A stretch of DNA of 64,000 nt from an uncultured Duncaniella sp. (GTDB taxonomy: Bacteria > Bacteroidota > Bacteroidia > Bacteroidales > Muribaculaceae), in NCBI GenBank assembly GCA_910578515.1, contig CAJTQR010000001.1, positions 806,001 to 870,000 of the forward strand, written 5' to 3'. A program made the translations under genes and the position numbers. Every line of letters starts with the position of its first letter. The stretch's first letter is position 1. Below, in pieces: positions 52,230-61,056 of this stretch. Under the pieces are notes generated by a model, which was not told the DNA's origin, ran no database searches, and saw only the letters and a list, made by a program, of their open reading frames with translations.

Positions 52230-52252
52230 ACCGTGGTAATAATTACTACGGT
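52230..52252 (+). promoter_or_regulatory. Palindromic operator at the ATPase transcription start
   Basis: ACCGTGGTAAT and ATTACTACGGT form a 23 bp palindrome with one mismatch. It begins 2 bp after the -7 box, so a bound protein would block initiation. Confidence 0.6.
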
Positions 52253-52260
52253 AATAAAAT

Positions 52261-53592
52261 ATGAAATTCTATAATCGGACAAAGGAAATAGAGGAGCTGA
52301 GGCGGATACAAGGACGAGCCTTTGACTCTCGGTCGAGGATGACTGTAATAACAGGACGGCGTCGTATCGGAAAGACATCGCTTGCTCTGCGTGCCACGCA
52401 GGGCGAGTATCCTACGGTGTATCTGTTTGTCAGCAGAAAGAATGAGGCTGCGTTATGCGAGGAGTTCGCCGGACTTATATCCACGGCTCTCGGTTGCTAT
52501 GTGCCATCGGAGATTAAATCATTCAAGTCATTATTCCAGATGTTGATGGAGCTTGCAAAGACGCGCAAGTTCAACTTGATTATTGATGAATTTCAGGAGT
52601 TCTTCAATATCAATCCATCAGTTTTCAGTGATATGCAGAATATCTGGGACTCATACCGAAACGACACAAGGGTGAATCTGCTGCTGATGGGTTCGGTGTA
52701 CTCCATGATGCATAAGATATTTGAAAGTTACCACGAACCTCTCTTTGGTAGGGCGGATGCCATGATACGTCTTTCCGGATTTGGTACTGAGACCATGAAG
52801 GAGATTATGCGTGACTATCGTCCCGACTATACCAACGATGAATTGCTCGCATTATATACAATCACAGGCGGTGTACCTAAATATATCGAGTTGTTGTGTG
52901 AAGACGCAGACCTTTCAATAGAAGGGATGCTCGAATATGTAGTCAGGGAAAATTCACCATTCGTAAACGAAGGCCGTAATCTTCTTATAGAGGAATTCGG
53001 AAAAGACTACGGATTGTACTTCTCGGTGTTGAGTTGTATTGCGTCCGGAATTAACACCCAGGGAACGATTGAAAGTGCATTGGGAGGCGTTACGGTGGCT
53101 GGACATCTGAAACGGTTGATTGAGGATTATGCACTCATTAAGCGAGTGCGTCCAATCATGTCTAAGCCAGGCTCCAAGAACGTCCAGTATGAGATTACTG
53201 ACAACTTCCTGCGGTTCTGGTTCAATTATTTTGACCGTAACCAGACTCTGGTCGAGCTGAACAACTTTGAGCACCTACGTCATATAATCTCTTCTGATTA
53301 CCCGACATTTTCAGGCTTTGCACTTGAAAAATGGTTCCGTATGAAGATGATGGAAAGCCATCAATACTCTGATATTGGCTCATGGTGGGAACGCAAAAAG
53401 GGAAAAGAAGCAAACGAGATTGATATTGTAGCCCTGTCTGTAGATGGTAAGAATGCCATAGTTGCCGAGGTCAAGCGGCAGCAGCGCAATTATGACCATA
53501 AACTGTTTATGGATAAGGTAGCTTGTATAAAAGCAGCTATTTTATCCAAATATACAATAGAAACACGTCTGTTTACTTTGAAGGATATGTAG
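52261..53592 (+). CDS. AAA ATPase of the archaeal-ATPase/DUF234 family
   Basis: The protein has 443 residues. Walker A is ITGRRRIGKTSLALRA near 33 and Walker B is FNLIIDEFQEFF near 103. A winged-helix-like part lies near 280, and the C-terminal ANEIDIVALSVDGKNAIVAE plus VKRQQRN has D...E-x-K nuclease-like form. It is related to 7883-9256. It has its own promoter and operator. Function uncertain; family members occur on mobile and defence loci. Confidence 0.8.
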   Translation: MKFYNRTKEIEELRRIQGRAFDSRSRMTVITGRRRIGKTSLALRATQGEYPTVYLFVSRKNEAALCEEFAGLISTALGCYVPSEIKSFKSLFQMLMELAKTRKFNLIIDEFQEFFNINPSVFSDMQNIWDSYRNDTRVNLLLMGSVYSMMHKIFESYHEPLFGRADAMIRLSGFGTETMKEIMRDYRPDYTNDELLALYTITGGVPKYIELLCEDADLSIEGMLEYVVRENSPFVNEGRNLLIEEFGKDYGLYFSVLSCIASGINTQGTIESALGGVTVAGHLKRLIEDYALIKRVRPIMSKPGSKNVQYEITDNFLRFWFNYFDRNQTLVELNNFEHLRHIISSDYPTFSGFALEKWFRMKMMESHQYSDIGSWWERKKGKEANEIDIVALSVDGKNAIVAEVKRQQRNYDHKLFMDKVACIKAAILSKYTIETRLFTLKDM

Positions 53593-53673
53593 TAAATGTA
53601 CTAGCCCTCTAATTTAGCGTTCAGCAAATTGATAAAAAAGACGTAGTTGTAAAAATAGATATAAAAGAAGTTT

Positions 53674-54432
53674 ATGATATACTCGGAACCTAAAGATTGG
53701 AGAGACCTTCAAAATAAGGTTTGTCTTCTGCTTTCTCAATGTGGTTTTAAGGCTGAAACAGAGAAAACGATTAAGACTCCACGTGGGGAAGTTGAAATTG
53801 ATGTTTATGCCATTGATCCAAGGAGTATTGATAGGATATCCTATGTTATTGAATGTAAAAACTGGAGTAATCCTGTAAATCAATCAGTTATTCATGCATT
53901 TACTACTGTAATGAATGAGACTGGGAGTAACATAGGATATCTCGTATCTAAAGTTGGTTTTCAAAGAGGTGCTATCAGTTATACCGACCATACCAATATC
54001 AGGTTATTCACTTTTGTTGATTTGCAAAAACACTACTACAAAAGTTGGATGGTGAATTTCTTTGCTCCTCAACTTGAAGAAAGTGTAGGACGATGTAATT
54101 TGTACACAGAACCTTATAATAGCACCAGAGATAGAGCGGTAGATAGCCTTAATGATGATAGCCGAAATGCTTACATAAATTTGGTAGATAAGTATGGACG
54201 GTTTATCGTTACTTTGGAAATGATGGCCATAGGTATTAATTACATGATGAAGGTAAGAACAGATGAAGACTATACTGCGATAGATTGGACTAAGTTTTTT
54301 GATGAGTGTGATAAAATTGGACTTCATTTAACTGGATTATCGTTATATGATGTGCTTCTAAAATTGGAAGATAAATTACATGACATCACAAAACAATTTG
54401 ATAAATTGTTTGATGATGATATATTTGCTTAA
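53674..54432 (+). CDS. Mrr-like restriction endonuclease domain protein
   Basis: The protein has 252 residues. Residues 5-95 form an Mrr/PD-(D/E)XK fold: RDLQNKVCLLLSQCGFKAE, GEVEIDVYAIDPR and YVIECKNWSNPVN, giving the D...ExK catalytic set. A helical C-terminal part follows, ending in KQFDKLFDDDIFA. It is 11 bp before the metallopeptidase gene. It probably cuts DNA, perhaps modified DNA as Mrr does; pairing with a peptidase suggests controlled activation, which is inference. Confidence 0.75.
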   Translation: MIYSEPKDWRDLQNKVCLLLSQCGFKAETEKTIKTPRGEVEIDVYAIDPRSIDRISYVIECKNWSNPVNQSVIHAFTTVMNETGSNIGYLVSKVGFQRGAISYTDHTNIRLFTFVDLQKHYYKSWMVNFFAPQLEESVGRCNLYTEPYNSTRDRAVDSLNDDSRNAYINLVDKYGRFIVTLEMMAIGINYMMKVRTDEDYTAIDWTKFFDECDKIGLHLTGLSLYDVLLKLEDKLHDITKQFDKLFDDDIFA

Positions 54433-54443
54433 TAATAAATGAG

Positions 54444-55400
54444 ATGAAAGATTATCCGATCAAATGCTTGCATGATAATGTAAGCCAGCTTATTGCTTCA
54501 TTAAAGGGAGTTGATGTTAAGACTGCGAGTGAAAATGGTTTTGATAGTAAAGTCTTTGAAACTGATACAAGAGGGAGAATAACAGAAACATCTCACATAT
54601 ATAATAATACCGTTAGCATATCAATAGCTTTTTGCCAATATTTATGGATATTCTGCAAAATAGGAATAATGTTTTCTGATAATGACTTGATAAATGAAGC
54701 CGTTGAAGAAATGACCGAGGATGAACGATTAAAATTTTATAAAGAATTAGAAATTGCCAGAAAAAATAAAGATTCAAATATAAAAGGAATAAAAGATGCT
54801 CTATATGCTGATTCAGTTTTATGTCGTAAAAACGTTTTGGAAACTACATATGAACTTGTAAGTTATGCTAAAGAAATAAAGGAAAATGGAGCTTCGGATG
54901 AATTAAAAGACAAGCTTTTCAATTATATTCAAGATCCTATCTTTTCAATAGGAGCAAATGGCGCTTATACTTATGCTCTAGCATTTATATTACTACATGA
55001 GTTTTCTCATTTTGAGCTTGAACACAATCAAGTTGAAGGACCTAAAGAAGATGAGTTAGAAGCGGATTTTTCAGCGTTTTGGAACTTATACTCAGAAGTA
55101 AAGGATGAGCAAGAGGCTCGAACAGTAATAATGGGAATGGTATGTTCTCTTTCAATAATAGCAATTCTACAAGGAACTTGGCAGGAAACAGAAGAACATC
55201 CTTCAATTACTAAAAGAATAGAAAGATTACTTAACCTTGTTGATGATAAACCAGAAATTTTAGTAAAAGTTAAACATGTCATTTGCTATTATATTCGGAT
55301 TTGGGCATTTGCTACAGATAATGCTGAATGTCCTGATTTTGTTGAAAATGATTTAGAGAGCTCTTTTAATGCAATGTTTGAGTATGTAAAACTGCATTAA
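54444..55400 (+). CDS. HExxH zinc metallopeptidase (peptidase U49/Lit-like)
   Basis: The protein has 318 residues. The zinc motif is LLHEFSHFELEHN (near 190), followed by DELEADFSAFW with a probable third ligand (E-x-x-A-D). A hydrophobic helix (VCSLSIIAILQG) comes next. The layout recalls the Lit-type U49 peptidases; Lit protects against phage by cutting EF-Tu. It lies 11 bp after the Mrr-like gene and is probably co-translated with it. Substrate unknown. Confidence 0.7.
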   Translation: MKDYPIKCLHDNVSQLIASLKGVDVKTASENGFDSKVFETDTRGRITETSHIYNNTVSISIAFCQYLWIFCKIGIMFSDNDLINEAVEEMTEDERLKFYKELEIARKNKDSNIKGIKDALYADSVLCRKNVLETTYELVSYAKEIKENGASDELKDKLFNYIQDPIFSIGANGAYTYALAFILLHEFSHFELEHNQVEGPKEDELEADFSAFWNLYSEVKDEQEARTVIMGMVCSLSIIAILQGTWQETEEHPSITKRIERLLNLVDDKPEILVKVKHVICYYIRIWAFATDNAECPDFVENDLESSFNAMFEYVKLH

Positions 55401-55450
55401 AGACTTACTCTTGTCTATACACTATTATTGCGATAATGAATGTGCAGTTC

Positions 55451-55684
55451 TCAGTTTGGAGCCTCGAATTTGAACCCGTTAGTGGCACTCACGAGTTCAA
55501 CCCCGTCAGTCTTTAGCTTCCGTTTCAGCCATCGCCAATAGTTGCCGGCTTTGGTATAGTCCGGTTCATCATTTATGGCACGCACTATATCCGTGGTAGA
55601 GAACCACCAGCAGTTGATCTCGTCATCCCAAACCGCTCTCACTTCGCGGTTATTGAAAAATCGTATTGACTTCTTGCTAATGAT
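55451..55684 (-). pseudogene. Fragment of a Bro-N/antirepressor-like domain
   Basis: The open frame reads RFFNNREVRAVWDDEINCWW, then FSTTDIVRAINDE and YWRWLKRKLKT, ending FKFEAPN. This is the start of a domain seen in phage-antirepressor-like and DNA-damage-type proteins, but no ATG precedes it and the C-terminal part is lost. Debris. Confidence 0.6.
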
Positions 55685-55995
55685 TCAGATTTGTTTATGA
55701 TCCAAGTGGCATTATTCTTGGCCCCTATACGTGAGAGGATAGCTTTCTCTTTGAGGGAGGCGATGGCGCGATCAACCGTTCGCTTGCTCAATCCGGTTTT
55801 GGTTGCAATGGCTGCGATTGTGATTTGTGGATTCTCTTGAACCATTCTTACTACTGCCATCTCCTTCAGGGAAAGGTGCGCGGTTAATGACAATGGCGTT
55901 TCCAAAACGTCATTTTGGCGTTTAGTGTCATCTGAAATGACATCTTGACATTTTCTAAATAACCGTGTTATGTCCTTAGACGGTTGAAGCCTCCT
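55639..55995 (-). pseudogene. C-terminal winged-helix fragment of an AlbA-type regulator
   Basis: The frame opens without ATG near 55995 and contains LSLKEMAVVRMVQENPQITI and AAIATKTGLSKRTVDRAIAS, a winged HTH like the tail of Schlafen AlbA_2-domain regulators. The main part of the gene is missing. It overlaps the Bro-N fragment by 46 bp, so both are remnants. Confidence 0.55.
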
Positions 55996-56073
55996 TTAAG
56001 TTTTTTCTATATGTCATATTCGATAGACGGTTATATTATAGATGCGAAGGCAATAAGTTTTCGCCTAAAGAAA

Positions 56074-56685
56074 ATGATATACGGATACATTAGAGTAAGT
56101 TCTGACAAACAGACTGTCGAGAATCAACGTTTCGAGATAAATAACTTCTGCGAACGCGAGAATCTTGCCATAGATGGCTGGATTGAAGAAACCATTTCAG
56201 GAACTAAAGCCTACAACAAGCGTCAGCTTGGTGCATTGCTCAAGAGAATCAAGAAAGACGACTTAATTATATGCGCTGAGTTGTCACGTCTTGGTCGTAA
56301 TCTATTCATGATTATGGAGATTCTAAATATCTGCATGACTAAGGAGGCGAAAGTATGGACAATCAAGGACAACTATCGTCTAGGTGATGATATTCAGAGC
56401 AAAGTGCTCGCATTTGCCTTTGGATTGTCTGCCGAGATAGAACGAAACCTCATCTCTCAGCGAACGAAAGAAGCATTGGCCCGTAAAAAAGCTGAGGGCG
56501 TGATTCTCGGACGACCGAAAGGAGCTAAAACGGCTAAAGACAAACATCCTCTTCATGAGAAAGAGGCGCTGATACGAGCCTTGCTGAAGGAGGGTGTCTC
56601 CCAAAGAACAATCGCTAAAATATGCAAAACCAATCGCAACACTCTTGGACGCTTCATACAAGACCGTGAATTGTCACATGAATAA
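56074..56685 (+). CDS. Serine recombinase (DNA invertase of the resolvase family)
   Basis: 203 residues from ATG 56074 (MIYGYIRVSSDKQTVENQRF). The catalytic serine is in RVSSDKQ; ELSRLGRNLFMIMEI near 70 and SAEIERNLISQRTKEAL near 120 are conserved blocks. The C-terminal HTH is GVSQRTIAKICKTNRNTLGRF. It ends 1 bp before a 268 bp inverted repeat that flanks the methyltransferase recognition cassettes, so it is the likely inverting enzyme, similar to Mpi-type invertases of Bacteroides. Confidence 0.9.
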   Translation: MIYGYIRVSSDKQTVENQRFEINNFCERENLAIDGWIEETISGTKAYNKRQLGALLKRIKKDDLIICAELSRLGRNLFMIMEILNICMTKEAKVWTIKDNYRLGDDIQSKVLAFAFGLSAEIERNLISQRTKEALARKKAEGVILGRPKGAKTAKDKHPLHEKEALIRALLKEGVSQRTIAKICKTNRNTLGRFIQDRELSHE

Positions 56686-56686
56686 C

Positions 56687-56954
56687 GAGCGATTTTGTTA
56701 GGCAAAGCAGTTTTATAGCCGAATTTGGCACATCCGAGGCATGGGTAATCCTTACCCCAATCGAACAAAGTATCAAACGTAAAATCGAATCTGTTGGTAC
56801 CCCATTGAAAGACTGGGACATTCAAATAAACTACGGCATAAAGACAGGTTTCAATGAAGCGTTTATTATCTCATCAGAAAAGCGAGATGAAATACTCGCC
56901 AACTGTGCAGACGAACAGGAGCGTACAAGGACGGAGAATCTTATACGACCGATT
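56687..56954 (+). repeat. Left arm of a perfect 268 bp inverted repeat
   Basis: Identical base for base, by eye, to the reverse complement of 58165-58432. It codes for the same stretch (from SDFVRQSSFIAEFGTSEAW to ENLIRPI) in the silent cassette. Partial likeness continues beyond it. Confidence 0.9.
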
Positions 56955-57599
56955 TTAAGAGGCAGAGACATCAAGCGTTATTCTTACCATTGGTCGGGGT
57001 TGTGGCTTATTGCCACATTCCCATCCAGGCATTATGACATTGAGATGTACCCCGCAGTGAAAGACTATCTTCTCTCAAATTTTGGCATGGAGCGACTTGA
57101 GCAGACAGGCAATGAGTATATTATTAAAGGAGAGAAAGTTAAAGCTCGAAAAAAGACCAATAATAAATGGTTTGAAACACAAGATAGCATCTCTTATTGG
57201 GAGGATTTTGATAAACCAAAAATCATTTATCCTGACATAATGCGGTTACCCAAGTCCATATCTAAAATTGATACGTATCCTAATATTGCATTTGACAATG
57301 ATGGATACGTTCCTGAAGCAACTCTCTTTATGATGAACGGAGAATCCATTGAAAATATCTGTTCCTATCTAACTTCAGATATTGGATTCTTCATATTCGC
57401 ACGTTTCTATATGGGACCGGTTTTTGATGATACAGGGTTCCGTTTCAAAAAAGAGTATCTATTAAAACTACCAATTCCATTGATTATAAAAAATGCTAAT
57501 CATATAACAGATGATATTTTGTCAAAATATATAGATCTTTCACAGGAGGAAATGAACGTCATCTTAAGTTACAAAAGAAATCTTATTGATTTTCAATAA
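56688..57599 (+). pseudogene. Silent alternative recognition cassette for the Eco57I-like methyltransferase
   Basis: The open frame starts inside the inverted repeat and equals the methyltransferase for about 90 residues, then diverges after GRDIKRY: SYHWSGLWLIATFPSRHYDI versus GYKWSGLWLINTHNG in the active gene. It ends KRNLIDFQ. An internal ATG (56805) could start a protein, but no promoter is seen, so it is probably expressed only after inversion. The 3' ends of cassette and active gene overlap by 17 bp at the centre of the segment. Confidence 0.8.
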
Positions 57600-60500
57600 A
57601 TTCTATCTCTTGTTCACTTAGGGCATAAAGAGAGTATATGATAGAATCAATAGTTTCTTGTGTTGATTCAGACAGTATGATTTCTAAAGCTTCCTGTTCA
57701 TCCTCACTTATTATTGGAACTGGTAATTGTTCAACAAACATTGGTTTATATTCGAAATATCCCCCATTACGAGTGACCCCCAAATTCCTAATATAATAAT
57801 CCCCAACTTTTGAATTTAGAATTGCTAAAAGGTACTTACTTGCAGGTACAATCATAGGGGAGGGCGCGTTAACATAGAACGCCCCCTCAGCTAAAGCATA
57901 ACTTGGCTTGAGATTTAAGTTACCCCATATGATTTTTGGTTTATCAAAATCCTCCATATATGCGCAATTTCGAAGATTATAGGGTGTATCTCCTTTGTCT
58001 GAGCGGGTTGAAATTTTATCCCAAAATTGGTCTAGATAAGCTTTTACCGAGGGGTAATCTTCAATACGAATTCGCTCAATCTTTCCTTTCACTCCATTGT
58101 GGGTATTGATTAGCCATAATCCAGACCACTTATATCCATAGCGTTTGATATCACGGCCACGGAGAATCGGTCGTATAAGATTCTCCGTCCTTGTACGCTC
58201 CTGTTCGTCTGCACAGTTGGCGAGTATTTCATCTCGCTTTTCTGATGAGATAATAAACGCTTCATTGAAACCTGTCTTTATGCCGTAGTTTATTTGAATG
58301 TCCCAGTCTTTCAATGGGGTACCAACAGATTCGATTTTACGTTTGATACTTTGTTCGATTGGGGTAAGGATTACCCATGCCTCGGATGTGCCAAATTCGG
58401 CTATAAAACTGCTTTGCCTAACAAAATCGCTCATATTTGAGATGCCATCGACAATGCAACATCGTGTCTTTCCTTGGTTCTGAGACTTAGAGAAAAGTAA
58501 TATGTTAGTGTCAACAGTTACATTGTCGAAAACCTTTGTTCCTGCAAAATCTATAAGAAGTTCAGGATTGGTTTTGGTAGCGAAGAATTCGCGTGTCTTT
58601 TCACCATAGCCAGCCCTCATCCACTTATTCGACGTTATATAACACAGATTACCGTCAGGTTTCAACATTCGCCAACCTTGTTCGTAGAAAAGGCTATATA
58701 TGTCTCCTGTTCGAACAAAAGTAATAAAACCTTTACCTTCGTATAATTTCCCCAACTCTCCTTTATTGGCTTGGAGTTGAATGTATGGCGGATTGCCAAT
58801 TACAATATCGAAGCCAACTTGGACGCCAAACATCCATTCTGGGTCAAAGAACGGAGCAAATTTGTGTTGGTCAAACATATCCCACCCGACAAGATCGGCT
58901 GCTTGTTCGTTACCGATAAAGTCATTTTTGATAAGAGCATCGGCTATCTTTTGCCGAAGTTCTGCAACACGGGCTTTCCATTTGCGTTTGGTGCGAAGCG
59001 TCTTGGCTCCGAAAATCCTATGTTTGGCTATACGCAGAAGTTTCTCATCTGCTTTTATATCCTCAATATCAAAAAGATTGCCGTCTCGTTTCTGTAATCT
59101 TATCAGAGAATTAGCCGCGACAAACTTTGCCTCAAGGTTAGGCAGCGGACGAATGCCAAAATTCTCTGACGCATTATTGTTTGTCTTTTGGTCAATTACC
59201 AGCGAGATAAAGAATCTGAGCTTGCTTATCTGAATAGCAATCGGCTGAATATCCACGCCATAGATACAATTCTCTATCAGATATAATTTTCTGGCGTAGT
59301 CGGGGTTATTACAACTCTCATCGAAATTTCTATTAACATCATCCTGTATCTCCCTACGCTCTTCCTCACTCAAGGTCATTGATTCCTGCATTGAGTTCAA
59401 AGAGGCTTCAAGAATCATGCCGCGCCACATTTCGTTGTCGGGGTCTATCCGTTGCAGGATATGCACCATTTGTTGAAGCATACCAACAGGAAATGCCCCT
59501 GAACCGCAAGCCGGGTCAAGAACCTTGCATTTGAAGACAGCTTCAAGAATTGATTTGCGCTGTTCTTTAGTCAGATTCAATGGCTCATCAGAGTAATCCA
59601 ACAACTGACGATATTGAGGTTCCAATTCCACTCCCACGACTCGTTTCAAGTGAGAAACAAGTGCCTCATTCACCATATACTGTACAATGTCACGTGGAGT
59701 GTAGAATGAGCCGGTTTGCTTTCTTGCAGTTGTCTGAGTTTCCGGGTTATATGATGCCAACAGGTTCTCAAATACTTTACCAAGCAATTCTGGATCGAGC
59801 GATACATCCTGATCGAAAGGCGTATTTTCCTCAACTGTAAAGTTATATCTTTTGAGTATGTCAATGATGCCTCTTGCGGAGACCTTACGTTTGTTCTTGT
59901 CTCCATAAAATTCAGAGAGGTCAATATCTTTACCTACGTCTTCACCAAAGAAAAGATAATCAGGAATGATGAGCTGTGCATTGATTTTGTCCCTATCTGT
60001 GAAGGCATCAAGATATATGCCATTTTCCTTATCATCAAGGCAGTCAAACAGACCCCCATTCAGAAATGGGACTGTGGAGTTTGCAAGTTCAACGAAGTGG
60101 TTAGGATTCTTGAAGAATTTTTCATACCTCATCAACTTGTTGTTGTCAAAATCAGTTCTGCTCGCAGAACCATTTTCATTGAGTTTTCTAAAATGCCGTT
60201 CCGTCAACTCAGTGCTTCCCTCTGCCGTCATTGGACTATTGAGCATGGCAAAGAACAGATTCTGAAGAATTGCCTTATAATAACGGCTTTCTTTTGACTT
60301 GCCAAAGAGATTCACGACCTCATGGGGAGTAAATCCGTCAAGAAGATTCTGTGCAATGTAATGCTCGTCAAAGAATTGCCACGGGATTAGTTTGCGTTGT
60401 TTGAGGAACCATACAAAAATCAACCGGGTAATAAGACGAATTGCCGCCTCATGATTATATTTTTCATTGTCATGAGGATCATCTATATCATTTGGAAACT

Positions 60501-61056
60501 GGATTTCCTTTATAGCCCACGCATACCAATCCGACAATTCATTATAGAATGCTTTGGTAAGCACATCTACGGAGAATCTATTACGCAAATCCTCAACCGA
60601 TACTATACGTCCCGGTTCATTCAGATATTTATTGGGAGTATAGTAGGCCACCCCATTACCCAAATAATAAGAATATCGACGAGGATTTGAGTATGTCCGT
60701 TTCGTTCGGTTATCATCTTCCCATGACAAGGTGAGTTCAACCAACGAGAACCGATAGTTCTCATTAGAATCTTCAGGGACAAATATTACCAATGCACGGT
60801 CAACACCATCATCCGTAATCAGGCGGAATGCATCTTTTGAAAGTCCAACCCTCGCGTCATTTTTTGAATTGTGTCGGATTTCATAGATATTTAAATCCAG
60901 AGACTCGCATCGGCCCAACATCGTAGCCGAGACCGCATAATTCATTCTTGCAAAAAATGCGACCTCAGAATGGGAGTTCAACTGAGCATCAATAGGGAGG
61001 AACCCTTTGAGAAAGCGTGTAAACTCAATGCGTGAATATGGTTTATCGAATTCCAT
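57583..61056 (-). CDS. Eco57I-type adenine methyltransferase / restriction-modification enzyme with invertible recognition end
   Basis: The protein has 1157 residues. The SAM-binding motif is DPACGSGAFPVGMLQ near 510 and the catalytic motif IGNPPYIQLQ near 760. The C-terminal third (from about 960) has two-part recognition-domain form: GLWLINTHNG and PKIIWGNLNLKPSYALAE, then a helical end. The N-terminal 330 residues hold no clear nuclease motif, so cleavage may rest on the PLD-helicase encoded just upstream (TAATG overlap). The build is like BREX PglX and type IIG enzymes. The current recognition end can be exchanged by inversion. Confidence 0.85.
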   Translation of the reverse strand: MEFDKPYSRIEFTRFLKGFLPIDAQLNSHSEVAFFARMNYAVSATMLGRCESLDLNIYEIRHNSKNDARVGLSKDAFRLITDDGVDRALVIFVPEDSNENYRFSLVELTLSWEDDNRTKRTYSNPRRYSYYLGNGVAYYTPNKYLNEPGRIVSVEDLRNRFSVDVLTKAFYNELSDWYAWAIKEIQFPNDIDDPHDNEKYNHEAAIRLITRLIFVWFLKQRKLIPWQFFDEHYIAQNLLDGFTPHEVVNLFGKSKESRYYKAILQNLFFAMLNSPMTAEGSTELTERHFRKLNENGSASRTDFDNNKLMRYEKFFKNPNHFVELANSTVPFLNGGLFDCLDDKENGIYLDAFTDRDKINAQLIIPDYLFFGEDVGKDIDLSEFYGDKNKRKVSARGIIDILKRYNFTVEENTPFDQDVSLDPELLGKVFENLLASYNPETQTTARKQTGSFYTPRDIVQYMVNEALVSHLKRVVGVELEPQYRQLLDYSDEPLNLTKEQRKSILEAVFKCKVLDPACGSGAFPVGMLQQMVHILQRIDPDNEMWRGMILEASLNSMQESMTLSEEERREIQDDVNRNFDESCNNPDYARKLYLIENCIYGVDIQPIAIQISKLRFFISLVIDQKTNNNASENFGIRPLPNLEAKFVAANSLIRLQKRDGNLFDIEDIKADEKLLRIAKHRIFGAKTLRTKRKWKARVAELRQKIADALIKNDFIGNEQAADLVGWDMFDQHKFAPFFDPEWMFGVQVGFDIVIGNPPYIQLQANKGELGKLYEGKGFITFVRTGDIYSLFYEQGWRMLKPDGNLCYITSNKWMRAGYGEKTREFFATKTNPELLIDFAGTKVFDNVTVDTNILLFSKSQNQGKTRCCIVDGISNMSDFVRQSSFIAEFGTSEAWVILTPIEQSIKRKIESVGTPLKDWDIQINYGIKTGFNEAFIISSEKRDEILANCADEQERTRTENLIRPILRGRDIKRYGYKWSGLWLINTHNGVKGKIERIRIEDYPSVKAYLDQFWDKISTRSDKGDTPYNLRNCAYMEDFDKPKIIWGNLNLKPSYALAEGAFYVNAPSPMIVPASKYLLAILNSKVGDYYIRNLGVTRNGGYFEYKPMFVEQLPVPIISEDEQEALEIILSESTQETIDSIIYSLYALSEQEIEFIENQ
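58165..58432 (-). repeat. Right arm of the perfect 268 bp inverted repeat
   Basis: Lies inside the active methyltransferase gene, just before the variable recognition part. Confidence 0.9.

Larger units (their letters stand above)
56687..58432. other. Invertible segment of the methyltransferase locus
   Basis: 1746 bp bounded by the perfect inverted repeat. Inversion would swap the C-terminal recognition part of the 1157-residue enzyme with that of the silent cassette while keeping the reading frame. Confidence 0.8.
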
